DNA of 64,000 bases from Saturnia japonica (Eukaryota; Arthropoda; Insecta; Lepidoptera; Saturniidae). The notes beneath the pieces were generated by a model, which saw nothing but the letters and a program-made list of their open reading frames with translations, made no database searches and was not told the origin of the DNA. The position numbers and the translations under genes were made by a program. The stretch's first letter is position 1. The number at the start of each line of letters is the position of its first letter. This document shows, in pieces, positions 24,172 to 35,290 of the stretch. The stretch lies in assembly GCA_033032175.1 (NCBI GenBank), contig CM065321.1, forward strand, positions 11,120,501-11,184,500. Direction: 5' to 3'.

Positions 24172-24425
24172 ATACTGTTTACTGACGTGAATTTGAATCC
24201 TTGCAATGAAACCTGAGCATCTGGTGAAAGAAAACATCATGATGAAATGATAGCATGGTGGTACGTTATTTTTTAATACCCAGCTACCAACCTCTAATAA
24301 AAATGTTCTCGCCAAGCACGTATAGGTGCCGAAATTCCCCACAAGGCTTAGCGTGTCACCATCTTAGTTCACATCGACACTTAACATTAGGTGAGAATTA
24401 TAAATAAAACGCTAAACCTATAAAC
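24172..24425 (+). mobile_element. tRNA-derived SINE (family S)
   Basis: GAATTTGAATCC (B-box-like), then CTGGTGAAAGAAAACATCAT, ACAAGGCTTAGCGTGTCACC, and an AACGCTAAACCTATAA tail. It lies directly against a copy of another dispersed repeat (24.02-24.17 kb). Confidence 0.68.
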
Positions 24426-24884
24426 GATTGCAAAAAGGTTGTAGTAACCAACAAAATAAACTATTTGCAGCGTCTTGTATTACTTCATTCATAGATAATG
24501 GACAAACTTTTATAGTTTACACAAAAACAACTCTTAACATGAACATTTAGAAATTTAAATATGTAAAAGCTGTGAATACGCTTTGTATAATAATTTTATT
24601 CATACCAGAAAAATGTTATATCACCGAGTCTCCATTTTCTTTTTTACAAGAATAATTGCGGACAAACACCTCACCATGTTCCAGATTGGCGACAAAAATT
24701 TTTACCTGCCGGCTCCTTTACATTTTTATGCGGCACGGAAAGGAAAGTCGAACCAAAATAATTTGTAATTAGTTTCACTAATCACTTAGTAGTTACTCGT
24801 AACACCGCATAAGGAAACGACCTAATTATTGATTGGGAACTTTTTGATGTTATACCTACTTCTTTTGACGCCGTTAGTAGAGAG

Positions 24885-25210
24885 TAAAATTGAAAACTGC
24901 ACGTACATCGTGTGACGGAAATGCGACATCATGCAATTAACTTCAATGATAATATATAATTTTATTTTATTCAAATTAAAATATAGGCTATTCATACAAC
25001 AATTTATTATTTACAATAATAAAAATTCAGTAAAATGATTACACAATTAAAAAAATAAAACTCAGTAAGATAAATTTACATTATATCATTGATGGCTTAC
25101 TTCATCATATTGTTGCCAAGCGGAATGAAGATGAAGGTTTTTTGTTTTTTTGCCCCAAAGTTAACTCCTTAAGTGCGTACATAAGTTCACACAATTTTTG
25201 TTTTCGTATT
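24885..25210 (+). repeat. Dispersed repeat, family R6
   Basis: The left part (ACTGCACGTACATCGTGTGA, CGGAAATGCGACATCATGCA) and the right part (ATCATTGATGGCTTACTTCA, TAAGTGCGTACATAAG) both recur around the Jockey-like LINE at 26.69 and 27.66 kb. The right part also recurs at 54.71 kb. Confidence 0.5.
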
Positions 25211-26559
25211 AACTCAGTTTTTTGTTGTGGTCATTGATTTCAAAAAGCTAAAATATCGAGTACTGCAACTTGAACACATACTTGCAATCCAACAACGCAG
25301 CTTGTATTAATGAAACCACGATTTACTTGAACGTCACATAAATACCAGATAGGAGATGAGATGTATGCTATTATTTTCTCTATTTATTTAAGAGGGTCTT
25401 TTCATCTAATGTATGCCGGCTACAAAGCATACCCAAACGGAAACAAAATTTTAATATCAATAAAAATATTATCTAAATCATAAGACTACTTCTTTGTAAA
25501 ATGTAGGTGCTGCTTATCCTAGTAAATAGTTCTTAGCTTGCTGAGATGTTTTCTAAAAAAGAAAACATTAAGAAATAAACTTAAGCTTATTATGAACTGA
25601 TTTCTTGTAATAAACTCTTATTTTACTAGTAAAGATAAATCACAACTTGGTACCTTTTACTCAACAATAAGCGATTAGTTAAATCAATCGAACGTACCGG
25701 CTTTCAAGAAAAATATCATGGAAGACGTTCGTAAGAAAAGACAAATAAAAATTCCAGGTATGTACCCTGTTAGTGAAATCCCTTAACGAGTTCCAAATCC
25801 ATTTATGTATCTTTGAGCCTTTAACGAAAAAAGTTTCATAATAATTTCGTTCTAAGTAAAAAAGTAAACAAACTGAGTAAAGAAGGCAATCAAAAGTTGC
25901 GTAAACAACTTTTCGATGGTTACATATAGCGAGGGAAAGAGAAAGAGACAGACACTTTAAAAGAGAGCAGGGTTTGAAATAATGTAAGGTAATGGATACA
26001 TTAAGGTCAAATTACAGCCGCTACCGTGTTCATTGCGTCTTACCAAAAATACTAGGCTATTTCCGCATTCCTGACACTATTAGATATTCATATGCAGTAT
26101 TTAAATTTATCTATGTGCATTTCTCCATGATTTTATTATCTTCTCCAACATAGAAAATTCATCTGAGAACTCAATGCTCATAGGGAAGTGATATAACTTA
26201 GAATCAATTTTACTTCCGCTAAATACAATAAATAAATGATAAATATGAATAACTTTAAATAAATTAAGGAAAACGGTAAATGAACGAACAATGATTAAGA
26301 GAAACGATATTATGACAAATACTATCAATTTTTTCAACCAATTAGTATCTGTGTCATTGTAAGTTTATCAAATATCTAAGAGATAGTAGTTAGAGCATAG
26401 ATTAGATATTGTGAAAATGCACTATGTAACAAGAAAATTTTGGAGATCTGTGGTTCAGGTCATTGTACCTTTTTCAGACTCCAGACCTCACATTAACTGT
26501 TACTTCTTGCAATTTTTGTTGAATGATTGTTGATTTATATTGTAGAAGCGTTTTGATTT
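25211..26559. other. No gene in 1.3 kb
   Basis: Short frames only, including a hydrophobic 76-codon minus frame at 26107-26337 (LIVFVIISFLLIIV) with no family. Nothing recognised. Confidence 0.4.
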
Positions 26560-26635
26560 TAATTTTTTAAGTCTAATATTATGTTTACATTTGTAAAATA
26601 TGAGGTGAAATAAAACTTATTATTATTATTTTACG
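26560..26635 (+). repeat. LINE-like 3' tail with microsatellite
   Basis: TATGAGGTGAAATAAAACTT followed by ATTATTATTATT resembles an insect LINE 3' terminus (AATAAA signal plus short tandem tail). No upstream coding relic recognised. Confidence 0.35.
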
Positions 26636-26684
26636 AATAACTTAACAAATGATTTTTGAAATTATCCTTTAATGCAATTAGTAG

Positions 26685-26790
26685 TGGGTAAAATTTTGAG
26701 CTGCGTACGCATTATGTGACGGAAGTGCAATATTATGATGAATTCAGTAATCAATAATAAAATGGTAAATTCATTTTACTAACTTGTGTT
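26685..26790 (+). repeat. Family R6, left part
   Basis: GTAAAATTTTGAGCTGCGTA and ATGTGACGGAAGTGCAATAT match the left part of the 24.89-kb copy. The right part continues beyond the LINE at 27.66 kb. Confidence 0.45.
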
Positions 26791-26904
26791 TTTGTTTAAT
26801 TCATAAACGATATTTTATTTTATTTCATAAATATTATAATAATATTTATTAATACACATTTAAATTGACTGACTTTTAATTGTGTAACAATTATTTAACG
26901 TTAT

Positions 26905-27631
26905 TTATTTATTTAGAAATCCAACAGCATACAATATTTTATATAATATCTTATAGTATGTAACAATTAAAGCCAAAACAGGATTTCACAATTACAGGAA
27001 GTGATACATAAAAATATACATAAGTAGACAAAAGAAAAACATGTAATCTTTACTGGCGTTTAGTATAGTGTGCGTATGTGTGTGTGCGTGAGCGTAAGAC
27101 TGTATTTCTGACTTGTGTGCTTAATCTTTTTTATATTATAATTGTATAATTCCGCGTTGTAACTTTATTATTTCATTCTTAAATGTATTCCGTGAATATC
27201 GAAATATGTCTACCGTATCGTATATTTCATTAAAGGATCGGGCAATGCGACACAGTATTGAATTTTGAGCATAGTTAGATTTAGCATATGGGACAGCAAG
27301 CAACGGTGCTTTGCGTGTACAGTATTTTGGTACTCGCAGTGATACAGAGCCCAAAAGATTGGGACAATCAATATAGCCCGATAGTATAGAGTGCAATAAA
27401 ATCATTTCATGTTGTCGACGCCGCACTTCTAAAGAGTCTAGGCGAAAATACTTACATAGTTCAACATAGTTCGTAAATTCTTTAAAATCTTTATAGCATA
27501 AAAATTTTACAATTTTTTTCTGAATAGATTTAATACTGTCTATGTATTTATTATATTGAGGCGACCATATGACTGAAGCATATTCAAGAATACTTCTTAC
27601 GTACGCGAAGTACAGCTTTTTAATTATACAT
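26905..27631 (-). mobile_element. 5'-truncated Jockey-like LINE
   Basis: Minus-strand non-LTR retrotransposon fragment: reverse-transcriptase C-terminus at 27136-27631, then about 230 bp of presumed 3' untranslated sequence down to a TTATTTATTTATTT-type tail near 26905. Upstream of 27631 a stop is met and similarity ends, typical of 5' truncation during target-primed insertion. It appears to interrupt an older repeat whose left and right parts lie at about 26690-26790 and 27655-27765. Confidence 0.72.
27136..27631 (-). pseudogene. LINE ORF2 C-terminal fragment (reverse transcriptase thumb region)
   Basis: About 165 codons open without a break, read from 27631 down to a stop at 27136. The start of the fragment reads LYFAYVRSILEYASVIWSPQ, the Jockey-type motif just after the polymerase core. 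VRRRQHEMILLHSILSGYID and a C-terminal SLRVPKYCTR segment follow. The catalytic YxDD region and endonuclease are absent, so this is a dead 3' piece of an enzyme that copies element RNA into the chromosome. The clade is judged from memory of family sequences. Confidence 0.78.
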
Positions 27632-27654
27632 TATATTATTTTTTCAGTCAAATG

Positions 27655-27765
27655 TATTTACATTATTATCATTGATGGTTAATTTCGTCATGTTAGTACG
27701 TGGGATAATATTCACAGAGTTATTATTGTTTAGTTATCCTAAAGAAGTATAACTACTTATACCTT
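27655..27765 (+). repeat. Family R6, right part
   Basis: TTATTATCATTGATGGTTAA and AAAGAAGTATAACTACTTAT match the right part of the family. It is separated from the left part by the LINE. Confidence 0.45.
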
Positions 27766-28259
27766 GTCCAGCAGATTAACCACTTTTTGACAGTTATTGA
27801 AAGATGAAAATAGTGATTGCAGCAAAGTGACAATGCCATTATTGATCCGATTATTGATACTTTAATTAGTATCGATTATCTATTTTTTATTATCGAATTG
27901 GGAAAGAGTTGTGGTGTTATTGATATTTGAATGAATTCGATTTACCGATACTGATTTATATATCATGTATAAAATTATTACATCGAATACATTCGATCCC
28001 ATCACTAGTTACGATAGAATGTAACTAAATTTAATACGATTAACAATTATTATTTTTTTGGAAAACCTGTTACATTTACGATATTATAATGTTTGTAAGA
28101 AGTCATAATTAAGATAATGTAATAACAAAACGCAGTTAGAATATTTATTTTTAAACTCATTTTAAAGTTAACTTTTACGTAATTTGGAACAGTTACGTTC
28201 TAAAGCAGCTGTGAAAAAGTGGTTAACCTGGTGGAAAAGGTATACATGCGTACATATAG
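27766..28259. other. No feature seen
   Basis: A+T-rich. Confidence 0.45.
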
Positions 28260-28464
28260 GCTGGCGTCTACTAGGCGGATCGGGGCTGGCTGCATCGCAA
28301 CGAAAAATTCTGCCCGCCTATGTTTTGTATGCAACATCGAACATTAGCCGACGCATCGGGGCGGGCCGGGTCGCAACGCAGTGTACGATGTTTCATACAA
28401 AACATAAGGAAGCAGCTTTTTGCATTGTTATACGGCCCATCCCGACTCGCTAGTGGACGCCAGC
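28260..28464. mobile_element. Fold-back MITE, GC-rich
   Basis: A 205-bp G+C-rich block. The ends are inverted copies: GCTGGCGTCTACTAGGCGGA on the left, and TCGCTAGTGGACGCCAGC on the right. Inner arms also pair: TATGTTTTGTATGCAACATC opposes GATGTTTCATACAAAACATA. The whole element could fold into one long hairpin. Open frames on both strands here follow from this composition. No clear target duplication was found. Confidence 0.75.
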
Positions 28465-28480
28465 ATTTAGTGTACACAAT

Positions 28481-28500
28481 CCCCCCCCCCCCCCCCCCCC
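28481..28500 (+). repeat. Run of 20 cytosines
   Basis: An uninterrupted C20 homopolymer in otherwise A+T-rich DNA, 16 bp after the fold-back MITE. Its length is likely to vary between individuals and may be mis-assembled. Confidence 0.95.
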
Positions 28501-29658
28501 AAATTTATAGTACCAGCATTGTGAGGGAGTTGGTGTTTTTTGTAGTAAAATTGATAATATAAGAAATATTTCATTATAATGAATACGAAATGAGGGAAAA
28601 CAAATTAAATTTCCCAACACTAACTACAAATATCTTCTCGGAAACGTAAACCCGGGACTCGCACCCTTAATTGCAAAGGTCGGTATTGCCAATTTTGTTA
28701 TTTTCCTTTGTCGCCAAAATAAATAAAGTATTTTGATTGAAAGTAAGGGAAACCTTATTATTCAACAATCTAATTTTTATTAAGCCCACGTTACAAGAAA
28801 ATATTATTTTATTTATTTAGTACAAATATTTATTTGAATAATAAAATTGTGTACCTACCCAAGACTTTATTAGTTTATGTATATCAAAAAGGAATAAAAG
28901 TTCAATACAATCGAAATGTCGACAACAGCTTACAGTGATATATTAAAATATTGAATTGTTACAATAAATAATTTGCTAGACAAACTCAAAGCGCAGTCGA
29001 GACATGACGTAAATTTATTTGTAAGCCGATTCAAAAAGATATTCACAGGCGTCTCAAAAAACACGACTATGGACAATGTACATAGTATAAAGGTATTATA
29101 TAGTATAAAGAAAATTAAAGTACTATAGAAGTAAATATATATAAAGTAAGCCGGTATTTTAGTCACTTTTAATGACGCTACATACTCGCTTACCGCAACT
29201 ATTTCTTAGCAATAATATATCATAGCTGACAGTTCTTCAGTTGTCATCGTTACGTGGTTATTTATTATTATTAGTATTTTGACATATTTTGTAAACGAAA
29301 ACAAATGAAAACGTTAAGACGATAAATATTATTATTTCAAATAGTTTTTTGTTCGAGTAATGATATATTACTCCAGGAAATTTCCAAAGTGTCCTCCTTC
29401 TGATATAAATCATTGGTGGATAGGATTTTCTGAGTAATATTTTATTTCACCTACACAAGGGCCTCCCCGTGTAAAATATGGTGTACTTAGTCTAGTACCA
29501 AATATCTACAATAAATGATTTATTATACTTAATTCATAATCGTAACAACAAAAAGAATCTCACACTTAAACTATTATCAGAATAAAATTTATAAACAAAA
29601 TATCTCTTTTCATTATTTTAAATAAAGTAAACAATTAAGTAGTAAGTAATTAAAACAA
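28501..29658. other. No gene in 1.1 kb
   Basis: A+T-rich with short frames, including a 78-codon hydrophobic minus frame at 28930-29166. Nothing recognised. Confidence 0.45.
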
Positions 29659-30350
29659 GAAGCCTAAGTTACTTCTTATAACATCACTTATCTGCTATTA
29701 AATGTCCCGTCAAAATCCGTCCAACCATTTCGGAGATCAGACAAACAAACAGACATACAGACAGAAAAAAAAAATGGATGTTTCATTTATAAGTACCTTA
29801 TATATATGACGGAGCAGGTACACAGTATAGGCGTATTTCGTTTGCAATGATACAGCCTTTAGCGCGGTTTTTTGTACTAGGGCGGCAAATGAACCATTAC
29901 GACAGGTTAATTTTGATAGACTGATGATCCTAATAATATGAACATACTGCGCATCCGCACTGTACGATGTTCTCTAATAAAGTGTTTGGCATAATGATGA
30001 AAAAAAAAATGTTTTTTTCTGACTGACTATACTGTTAGCCTTAGGGGCCCTAACCAAAAACAGAGCCGCTGATGGCTTTTACAGCTTCACCGGACTTTTG
30101 TTCCTCCGTTTATATAACGCGAGCGCGAACGGGACGTTGTAGGTAGCGGTATATTTAAACATTTTTTTAGGGTGCCTACGAACTCCAACACCTCACAAAC
30201 ATGTTTTGACTAGAAACAATGTCATTAAGCGGAAGTTGTGTTATTGTGATCATAGATGATCATTTTACTACTCCGACATTTATACTATCATAATGCATTT
30301 AGTCAAAAGTTGTTTTTTTACATTACAAACAGACACTTCTATTTTAATAT
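29659..30350 (-). mobile_element. Helitron family A fragment split by an insertion
   Basis: Reverse-strand family A sequence occupies 29659 to about 29810 (AAATCCGTCCAACCATTTCG) and resumes at about 30285-30350 (AATGCATTTAGTCAAAAGTT, CAAACAGACACTTCTATTTT). About 470 bp between are not part of the family and include a second copy of the retroposon-like repeat seen at 4.46 kb. Confidence 0.62.
29992..30100 (-). mobile_element. Second copy of the poly-A retroposon
   Basis: Reverse-strand relative of the 4.46-kb element, with CTGTTAGCCTTAGGGGCCCT, AACAGAGCCGCTGATGGCTT and TTACAGCTTCACCGGACTTT, and an A-run tail at about 30000-30009. It lies in the insertion that splits a Helitron. No clear target duplication. 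Confidence 0.65.
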
Positions 30351-31826
30351 TTTTATATCTTAAAGAAAACGGTTTGTGCTTATGGTTGTTGCGATAATAT
30401 GTGCATACGATATACGAGTATGTTCGAAGACATGAATCGAAAGTTCAGGTCAAGTTAACCGAGTTCTGTTAAAGTTCCGATACTAAACTAACAAGTAGAT
30501 GCACTAAACAAACGTAGTTAGTTCCTTGTCGAGTCTTAAGCAACTTGAGGTATAAGCCACTATGTCTTACAGCAGCTAACATCACAAACTACATCACTCT
30601 CAGCGAAGATAACAAATTTATCAAATTAATCAAATGATATCTGTTACATTCATATCATTTGGTACTTAAACAACATAATAAAATTTATCATTAATAATAT
30701 TCTTCAAACTAACTATAATAATACTTCGATACTTTTATTGATAAGTTATTAGTATGCAATAACTTTTTGTTAAATAAATAAAATATTCTAATAAAAGGTC
30801 AATATTGGTATTTTATCTATACCTACTTATAAACTATATACCTGTAATGAAACAGTAAAGATTTAAAAACTACACATTACATGTACTTTTACATATTTGA
30901 GAAAGAAAAAAGTTCATATAGAGTAAAGGACAGAAAATATTTCATTATTTTTGTATTTTTTGTATAATAATTCAATTTATATAATAATATTGTGTTTGCG
31001 GTTAATTTGTACGCTCATCATGCAGAAACTGCTAATTGTACTGATTTTAAACTTCGGGTTATAATCCATTGTAATTAGCAGAGAAACAATGCCTGTTAGA
31101 AATAACACATTTCTCTGTATTAATTCATTGCTCAAAAAAAGAGTGAGAGCCATTTCTTCACGAGAATCTGGGAAATACCATCCAGTGAACTCGCTGACTA
31201 ACGAAATAATCAGAAATTTTACGCGCTTCAGAAAACTATAGAGAATGACGTATTAACTTAAAATTCACAGCGTAGACGTATGGCTGAATGTCGATTGATC
31301 AAAAGTAGTGAAGAGAGTAGGGCACGGCTGACTGCTAGCCGTGAGTACCATGTACTACCCTGCATCTCAGGAATCAGCACAAAGCGTGAGGCACGGTTAA
31401 ATCGCTTATGTTGAATTTTCTTTTTTTGTCTTGTTAATTCACTGTCTTTCTTACATAAAATTCTACGCAGATGGAGTCGTCGACACAGCTAGTATGTTAT
31501 CTCTCGATATATTACAGTTTTAATTATTTCAGAATATCTTTTTCAATAATATTTACTTTCAACTTTGTAATTTATTAAAATAACTAATTAAAAAATCTCA
31601 TGTACATGTCGCAGCCAACTAGCCTAATTAGCCGTTCAATTACAGTCTAGCTTTTTTACTATACGGCGCCGTTCAACTAGCGGCCCGAATGCAACGTCTA
31701 ATAAAACATTTTATGAACTGGCTGGCGGATGCTTAGGCCATTACTTTTTGATAATTTTAATTTTTTATTTCGAATTTATGTCTATCTAGGACTTGTATAT
31801 GAGTTTTAATGGATAAATATTTGTAT
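30351..31826. other. No gene in 1.5 kb
   Basis: Mostly A+T-rich. A less A+T-rich stretch near 31290-31400 (GGGCACGGCTGACTGCTAGC) has no recognised identity. Confidence 0.4.
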
Positions 31827-31922
31827 GTGGCACTCATCGGCCGCTACTGGAGCTCGCTCAATTCGTTCACTCAGCTCGTGCATTGTTATCACAGTTCAAA
31901 CCTAACCTAACCAATTTTATAA
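31827..31922 (-). repeat. Repeat R5, reverse copy
   Basis: GCACTCATCGGCCGCTACTG, CTCGTGCATTGTTATCACAG and AACCTAACCTAACCAATTTT, the reverse complement of the 8.75-kb block with several differences. Confidence 0.55.
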
Positions 31923-32894
31923 AATTATTTGTAAAACACAACACAACGGAAAAATTATTCGTAAAACTCGAAACATTAAACTACTTGAGTCAGACACATC
32001 TAAATTCACAATATTTTTGTCACTACACTATCATTGTACTATTTACATATTTTGTACATTTTGTATTTGTATTATTTATTTGGGCTAGACACGTACATAA
32101 ACGTTATCGATCCAATGGCTAATTAAGCTAGTTGGCTACAACATATACAATACGTGGCCCGATATTGCAAAGAATCTCTGAATTTTTGGGAAGCTTCTCT
32201 TGCCAAATTTCGTCTCCATTTTCAATATTGGCAATGCGAAGCGCAATTTAGGCAAAAATCGTGAAAATAGAACGGAAATAGGAAGCCATGTCACAGTGCA
32301 ATATAAGCGCAGCACTGTACGGGTACTATACCGCCTTTGCATGTAAATACTTCAACATGTTCGCAACAGAAAGTCTTTTCAAACAAACTGCAGATGGTAT
32401 CCGTAAGTCTCGACTGTGACATTTTAACTTCACACACCCATCTCAATATATTATAGTTTTGTACATATATATTATTAATATGACTGTACTACATTCAAAT
32501 AATTTGTAATATAAGAATTTTTATTTCAATTCAACGTAAATATGTACCGAACTGCAAAAAAAAAATCATGAAATTTTACCAAATGTAAGTAAGAATTCCA
32601 AATTAATATATGTTTGACAACTACCTAAAATATCTTAATATTTCCGGTAAATTTTTATTTAATATGAGTGCATATTAGACATTCGAAAACATTATTTTTA
32701 TGTAATTAATGACAGAGTCTTCACTTTGCCGTTTTATTATAAAAAAAAGAGTAAAAGAGTAGTATTTCCAAAGAGTTACTGAGTACTGACGACTTTTTCC
32801 GACCTAATTTACTATTCTTTTAACAGTCTGTTATCTGTTTAGTATACTTGGAATTAGTGCAAATAAAGCGCTATCACTAAATTTTGTCCAGAGA
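31923..32894. other. No gene recognised
   Basis: A 68-codon minus frame (32136-32342) faces a plus-strand frame reading NIGNAKRNLGKNRENRTEIG. Both lie in a slightly GC-richer block near 32.15-32.40 kb. No family recognised; may be a decayed element. Confidence 0.3.
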
Positions 32895-33125
32895 ATGGTT
32901 TCCAAAACATCATGTAAATAGGATAATGGGTTGACGAAGGAGTATGATGGTATTAACTAATATTTGCCTGACTAGCTACCGCTTGCAAGGTGAAAGTCTA
33001 TCGTCAAGGATTTATATTCCGACAGCCGCACTTAAGAGCCAGTTCCACTACCAGGCCAACAAGTATTTTATCTTCAGCATAGTCACTAACATTAGGTAAG
33101 AGTATAAGTACTCAAATTCTATCTA
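32895..33125 (+). mobile_element. tRNA-derived SINE (family S), diverged
   Basis: The head is lost. CCTGACTAGCTACCGCTTGC, ATTCCGACAGCCGCACTTAA and CACTAACATTAGGTAAGAGT correspond to the middle and tail of family S. Confidence 0.5.
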
Positions 33126-33150
33126 ACCTATGCCGAATCTAAAAAAGTGA

Positions 33151-33395
33151 TCTATATCAATATTATAAAGAGGAAAGATTTGATTATTTTTTTGTTTGTA
33201 ATGGATAAACTCAAAACTACTGGACCAATTTTAAAAATTTTTCACTAATATAAAGCTACCATATCAGAGAGTAACATAGGCTATATTATAATATGAAAAA
33301 TTAATTTATTCCTCATAAAATGTCGATAGCTTTACACAAAGTAAAGAAAAAAGTCGTATAACATTATCACGAGTGAAATCATGGGGCACAGCTAG
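33151..33395 (+). mobile_element. Non-autonomous Helitron, family B
   Basis: A 245-bp copy starting TCTATATCAATATTATAAAG and ending GGGGCACAGCTAG, between A (33150) and T (33396). Its body is closely similar to the 63.4-kb copy but lacks the segment before the terminal GTGAAA, so it is shorter. No coding capacity. Confidence 0.85.
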
Positions 33396-33659
33396 TTATT
33401 TTTAAACAGACCAATGGATATATAGACAGTAAAATGTTATGTTTATGATTTAATTCTAAGGATAAAGATTAGAAGTCATCATCACTGTAAAACTTAATGG
33501 TAAAATACACCTCTATTATAGTCACAACACTATACATATTCAGACCCTTCGGTGACCGCAAAAATCTTTCTATATCTGTACGCACAATAGGCGCTACAAC
33601 AATGGTTTTTCCGAGAATAAAAGTAAATATAAAAATCTTTTGCAGATATTTGTCTTATA

Positions 33660-33780
33660 CAGCGGTTCTCAAACTTCTTGGTCACGAAACCGTTTTGAAA
33701 TACCAAATATTTTACGGAGTCTTGAATAATGAAAACCCAGATTTTATGTTCTTTCTTTAATGTACAATATACAAAAATGA
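33660..33780 (+). mobile_element. Solo hAT terminus
   Basis: CAGCGGTTCTCAAACTTCTT followed by GGTCACGAAACCGTTTTGAA is a classic hAT-type 5' terminus. The complementary end (AAGTTTGAGAACCGCTG) is not found downstream, so this is a broken copy. Confidence 0.6.
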
Positions 33781-33831
33781 CAATACAATGACAATATTAC
33801 AATGACAATATTAATGAAACTATAAAACCAT

Positions 33832-33895
33832 CGATTCGGAAAACATCCCAGTCATCGAGAAGAATCGGCAAAAAACTCGATCGGGTTTATTTTCT
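33832..33895 (-). mobile_element. LINE 3' UTR fragment, reverse
   Basis: CGGAAAACATCCCAGTCATC then GAGAAGAATCGGCAAAAAAC is the reverse complement of the GATCGAGTTTCTTATCGGTT ... GATGTTTTCCGAAC segment of the 36.3-kb LINE tail. Confidence 0.6.
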
Positions 33896-33899
33896 TTCT

Positions 33900-34017
33900 A
33901 TGTCCTACTCCAGGCCTCCAAGGCTCCAAGGCTACCTTTGTACCTCATTGACATCGCTTCAGAGACATAGTCGTGAAAAGGTAATAAACAGGCAGAGTTA
34001 CTTTCGCTTTTATAGTT
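33900..34017 (-). mobile_element. Helitron-like internal fragment
   Basis: A degraded stretch with AGACATAGTCGTGAAAAGGT and GGCAGAGTTACTTTCGCTTT, recalling the subterminal 'AGAGTTACTTTCGCATTTATA' type of Helitron 5' region in reverse orientation. No terminus remains. Confidence 0.35.
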
Positions 34018-35025
34018 TTTTTTTTAATGATGCCTGCCCCCTCATTTTCAGTTCTTATGTAACAAGACTAATTAAAAGTATTTCGTGTATCAGGTTATTA
34101 ATGTTCGAGAGACGCAAAGGCCCGGAGCTCCTCGTACCACACTTTGAGTATTTTTGGACTAATCCTTTTTCTTTTTAGAGAAATATTTCGCCCGAGAATT
34201 GATTGAGAGTATGAAAATATAGGTGTTTGTAAACCGCCCTTTGATAAAGAGCGGTTTGATATATTCTAAGAAATTCAGATTCGTATTTTTATTGTGTTCT
34301 TGTGAAAAAATCCACAAAGGGGGGCTTAAAATCTCATACACTATCTTGCAAAACAATTACTGGTGAGCTTACTTCAAGGTTTTGTTCATTTATTTTTACT
34401 TTAACTACCGATGTTTCTCAAACGACAACAAAATAATACCATTCAATATTAAAAATATTTTACGTAATACCAATCCCAACAAAAATATAAATGTGAACAA
34501 AGGGCCAAATTTAGTACAAACGACGTTAGTCGTTTTCACCAAGAAAAGAGCTGATATCTAACGGGTGCCAAGTTCCATTGCTGTTCATTTAATTATAGCT
34601 GCAGGAATGTACGTGCCTCAATTCATTGACAATGGAATTTGGTACTTTCTTTTATTTGAGATTACAAACTTGGCAAGTCTAAATTGTAAATAAGAAGTGG
34701 TCTGATGAGTGAGTGAGTAAGTTAGTGGGTGATAAAAATTACACTTTTTAGACCCTAATAACTCAACAACTATATTACATTTATACGTGAAATTTGGGAT
34801 TCTTGGTGTTCAATTAAGGTTTAATAAACATACAAAATTATAAATGAATAGGTTTAATAGAATTCGTCATACAGAGGGGTCGAAAGTAGTTTGAATTGTT
34901 TTGTGTAAATATACACACTGGACGGTGTAGCCCGTTCCAAACTTGGGTGACACACTGCCGTGTATCTAGATCTAAGAATATACATATTATTGTACACTTG
35001 TTAAGCATATAATATTATAAAACGA
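34018..35025. other. No feature seen
   Basis: A GAGTGAGTGAGTAAG microrepeat near 34706. Short frames only. Confidence 0.45.
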
Positions 35026-35290
35026 TTATGGCCCCGTTCCCACTACACCTAACCGGCTGTTTCGTCGTGTCGTGAAAACAGTCGAATATCCTAGTGGCTG
35101 AACAATATTTATGAAGCTGTTCACATTTAACCGGACCCGGTAAAAATGCCGTGAACGGAATTTTATCACTGCGGAGCACCGACAAAGCTCACGCAGAATG
35201 TGAACGAACTTGAGCCGGCAACGACACCCCCCGCACGCCCTCTCTCTCTCTCCACAGGTTATTTCGGTGTTCATTCCTTCAGACGCACGT
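35026..35290. other. GC-enriched block, no recognised gene
   Basis: GCCCCGTTCCCACTACACCT, ACCGGACCCGGT (palindrome at about 35130) and a CTCTCTCTCTCTCC tract. A minus-strand frame of 82 codons is rich in Arg and Cys and resembles nothing I know. It could be a decayed MITE; no inverted partner was found. Confidence 0.4.

Noticed and set aside
28184..28562. Several overlapping frames on both strands
   Set aside because: They follow from the GC-rich fold-back element and the C20 run; the symmetry makes both strands open.
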